Assembly (NCBI GenBank): GCA_016218825.1
Contig: JACRCV010000037.1
Span: forward strand, 1 to 64,000
DNA: 64,000 bases
Origin: Deltaproteobacteria bacterium
GTDB taxonomy: Bacteria > Myxococcota > XYA12-FULL-58-9
Reading direction: 5' to 3'
Shown: in pieces, positions 61,914 through 64,000 of the stretch
How positions within the stretch are numbered: position 1 is the first letter of the stretch
How the letters are laid out: every line of letters starts with the position of its first letter
Made by a program: the position numbers and the translations under genes
The notes under the pieces: model-generated
What the model saw: only the letters and a program-made list of their open reading frames with translations
The model's database searches: none
What the model was told of the DNA's origin: nothing

Positions 61914-64000
61914 TCAAGGGGCCGCGAACGCGCCGATGGAGTAGGGCGCCACACGCGTGGCGCCGTCGAAATCATCGACGACGGCACCACAGCTCGCGGC
62001 GCCGGTGCCAGGACATCCGGTGCCGGCGCCGCCGCAGAGACTCTGGCCGGCGTTGCGCCCACCTCTGGTGATCGAGGCGTCGGTTGTGCGCAGATGCCAA
62101 TCGTTGTCATCGATGGTGGTAAGGTCGTCGTCGGGCCCATCCGGATCGACGAACACTTCAGCAGGGGTCAACGAGGTCACGAAGTTGCCGGCGGCGGGGA
62201 TCGAGGAGGCACACAGCGCGCTCTCCATGGCAGCGGTGGTCACGATGTTGCCGCCGCCGTCGGCGTCCCAGTACACTGAGGACTGCGCGCCCACGAAGAG
62301 ATTGCTGTGCATCGAGGCGGGGTCGGAGCTCGCGGAGAACTCGTACACGCCGTCGGCGTCGGCGACCAGCGCCACGAAGATGTTGTTCACGACGACCGGC
62401 GTCGCCGGGCCGTATTGGTCCCACAACAAGATCCCGCGCCCGCTGCCGCCGCCGAGGGAGGCGATCAAGGTGTTGTTGCTGATGCTCGGCGTGGCGCTCA
62501 CGACCTGGACCGGAATGTGCCAGCCGCCGCCGCTGCCGCCGTAGATGACGTTGTTGCGGATGGTGACGTTGCCGACGCCGCGAACCGACACGCCACGACC
62601 GGCCTGACTCGCGGCGCCGCTGACGACGTTCTTCTCGATGACGACGTCCGTGCATTGATAGAGATAGAGGCCGTAGCTCTCGGTCGCGGTGCTCGCGGCC
62701 GCGATCGCGTTGTTCCGGATCGCCATGGTGCCGCCGTCGCAGTTGATGCCGGAGACCGAGGCGTCGCTCGCGACCGAGATCTGATTGCCGTCGAGGACCG
62801 CGTCGCCGCCGTCGAACACGTAGACGCCGGTGTCGGAGCTGGTGATGACGTTGCCGATGACGTCGACGCGGCCGCCCCAGGAGAGCATCACCGCGGTCCG
62901 GCCGAATTGCGCGCTGCCCGCGTCGATCACGTTGTTCAAGATCTTCGGCGCGCCGTTGTTCGTCACCTTGGAGACCGCGACCGTGGAGCTCAACGCCTGG
63001 CCGGCGTGGATCTCGTTGTTCGACAGCGTCGGGCTCGCGCCGGCCAAGATCTCGACCGCGGTGTTCCAGGTCGCGAGCGGCGCGACCACCGCCGGCTCGA
63101 CGTAGAATCCGTCGACGACGCTGGTGGCGTCGATCGCGGCGCCCACGGCGCTCACGCCGACGAGGTATCCGCCCGCGACCGTCTCCGGTCGGATCCAAGA
63201 GCGATAGAGCTTCGGATCGCGCAGCAGGAAGTCGCCGCGGTAGCCGCCGAGCAGCCGCACTCCCGGGGCCAGGTCCACCGTTTCGGCGTAAACGCCCTCG
63301 GCGACTCGCACGTCGGTGCCGACGGCGACCACCGCGAGCGCCGCCGTGAGGCTGGGCAGGGTGTTCAGGGGGTCACTCCCCGACTGGTCACCCGAGCCGC
63401 CCGGTGCCACGTAGCGGAAGTTGCCCAGCACAAACGGCGCGCTCACGGTCCACGGCGCCGCCGGGCATCCGGCCTGAACCGGGCGGACGCGGAAGCGGTA
63501 CTCCCCGGCGCCGGGGATCAGCGCCTGCGCGGCCCCCCCCACCACGCTGACGCCGGCCGCGCTCCAGGTCTCGAGACCGCTCTCGGCGCTGGTGTCGACC
63601 TCGGCGTCGAAGCCCGCCCAGCCGTCCGGCTCGAAACCAAAGACCGCCGTGCCGCCGGGTTGGATGTCGGGCGGCAATCCCACCGGCACCAGGTCTCGAC
63701 GTGACGCCCAGAAGGTCCGATCGCGCCCGATCGAGGCGCCGTTGCCGTTCGTGGCGATGACCCGCACCACGTATTCGGTCCCGAGCGCCACCGGGCTGCC
63801 GGCCGCGAGAGCCGTCCGAGCGCCCAGCGTGTCGGCCACGGTCGGAAACACGGTGCCGGAAAGAGGCGGCTGGTCCGAGGTGGTCCCGAGCTGGAGCTGT
63901 TGGCTGCCGGTGTCCGGCGAGTGGACGAGGAGCCAGCCGGTTTCATCGGTGCACCAGCCGAGCTCTGCAGCGGTGACCAGGGGAACCCGAACGCCGGGCG
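61914..64000 (-). CDS. Right-handed beta-helix surface protein, 5' end outside the window
   Basis: The frame is open from the right edge to the stop at 61914, encoding at least 695 residues; the start lies beyond 64000. N-proximal Ig/FN3-like modules (VRVIATNGNGASIGRDRTF, EYRFRVRPVQAGCPAAPW) lead to a parallel beta-helix region (DVRVAEGVYAETVDLAPGVRLLGGY, then GNVTIRNNVIYGGSGGGWHIPVQVV and SISNNTLIASLGGGSG), as in pectate-lyase-like or DUF1565 adhesins. The terminal part is Cys-bearing (CGGAGTGCPGTGAASCG), ending VAPYSIGAFAAP. The repeats of N-N-x-I rungs mark the helix turns. No catalytic residues are clear. Confidence 0.8.
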   Translation of the reverse strand, partial: PGVRVPLVTAAELGWCTDETGWLLVHSPDTGSQQLQLGTTSDQPPLSGTVFPTVADTLGARTALAAGSPVALGTEYVVRVIATNGNGASIGRDRTFWASRRDLVPVGLPPDIQPGGTAVFGFEPDGWAGFDAEVDTSAESGLETWSAAGVSVVGGAAQALIPGAGEYRFRVRPVQAGCPAAPWTVSAPFVLGNFRYVAPGGSGDQSGSDPLNTLPSLTAALAVVAVGTDVRVAEGVYAETVDLAPGVRLLGGYRGDFLLRDPKLYRSWIRPETVAGGYLVGVSAVGAAIDATSVVDGFYVEPAVVAPLATWNTAVEILAGASPTLSNNEIHAGQALSSTVAVSKVTNNGAPKILNNVIDAGSAQFGRTAVMLSWGGRVDVIGNVITSSDTGVYVFDGGDAVLDGNQISVASDASVSGINCDGGTMAIRNNAIAAASTATESYGLYLYQCTDVVIEKNVVSGAASQAGRGVSVRGVGNVTIRNNVIYGGSGGGWHIPVQVVSATPSISNNTLIASLGGGSGRGILLWDQYGPATPVVVNNIFVALVADADGVYEFSASSDPASMHSNLFVGAQSSVYWDADGGGNIVTTAAMESALCASSIPAAGNFVTSLTPAEVFVDPDGPDDDLTTIDDNDWHLRTTDASITRGGRNAGQSLCGGAGTGCPGTGAASCGAVVDDFDGATRVAPYSIGAFAAP

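Overview
The window is the replication-origin neighbourhood of a GC-rich Gram-negative bacterium, most likely a member of the Myxococcota or a related deltaproteobacterial lineage. I infer this from the high GC content, the classic rpmH-rnpA-yidD-yidC-jag / dnaA-dnaN-recF-gyrB origin layout, a split ATP synthase (only atpI-atpB-atpE here), a bactofilin, many secreted Cys-rich or PKD lipoproteins, MopE-like metal-binding motifs and outer-membrane proteins. No database search was possible.

Layout. 1-1.4 kb: an accessory, AT-richer edge with the tail of a transposase, a headless gene fragment and an L-domain/LRR-like lipoprotein. 1.5-7.7 kb: an adenylate-cyclase-like receptor, a bactofilin, a TPR/cNMP-domain protein, a PilB/GspE-type ATPase with an N-terminal cyclic-nucleotide domain, and a methyltransferase. 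This could be a cAMP-controlled pilus or secretion module. 7.9-15.7 kb (leftward): rpmH, rnpA, yidD, yidC, jag, ileS, lspA, lgt, covering membrane-protein insertion and lipoprotein maturation. 15.7-24.0 kb (rightward): dnaA, an AT-rich oriC candidate, dnaN, recF, gyrB, fabH.

24.0-37.8 kb: a DUF3467-like protein, methylmalonyl-CoA epimerase, a giant Cys-rich repeat protein, a small lipoprotein, an ABC ATPase and a TonB-like protein, an outer-membrane protein, tyrS, an M16 protease, a KOW protein and a PKD lipoprotein. 37.8-46.6 kb: mfd, three parvulin-type folding factors in a row ending in surA, then pdxA and an unknown protein. 46.8-54.3 kb: a Cys-repeat lipoprotein, uvrA, a small envelope protein, two tandem 67-aa lipoproteins and a VWA lipoprotein. 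54.5-57.4 kb: a small zinc-finger protein between 82-bp direct repeats, atpE-atpB-atpI, and a structured non-coding RNA with its own promoter, closing stem and terminator that resembles 6S RNA. 57.4-64 kb: a catalytic/non-catalytic M16 pair, a small SRPBCC/DUF2505-like protein, an MshEN-like protein without an ATPase, and a beta-helix surface protein running off the right edge.

The most interesting points are the unannotated RNA at 57.1-57.4 kb, the cNMP-fused secretion ATPase module, a dispersed GC-rich hairpin repeat found in three intergenic gaps, the two-part origin, the Cys-rich repeat proteins and a c-subunit with the spacing of a sodium-binding site.
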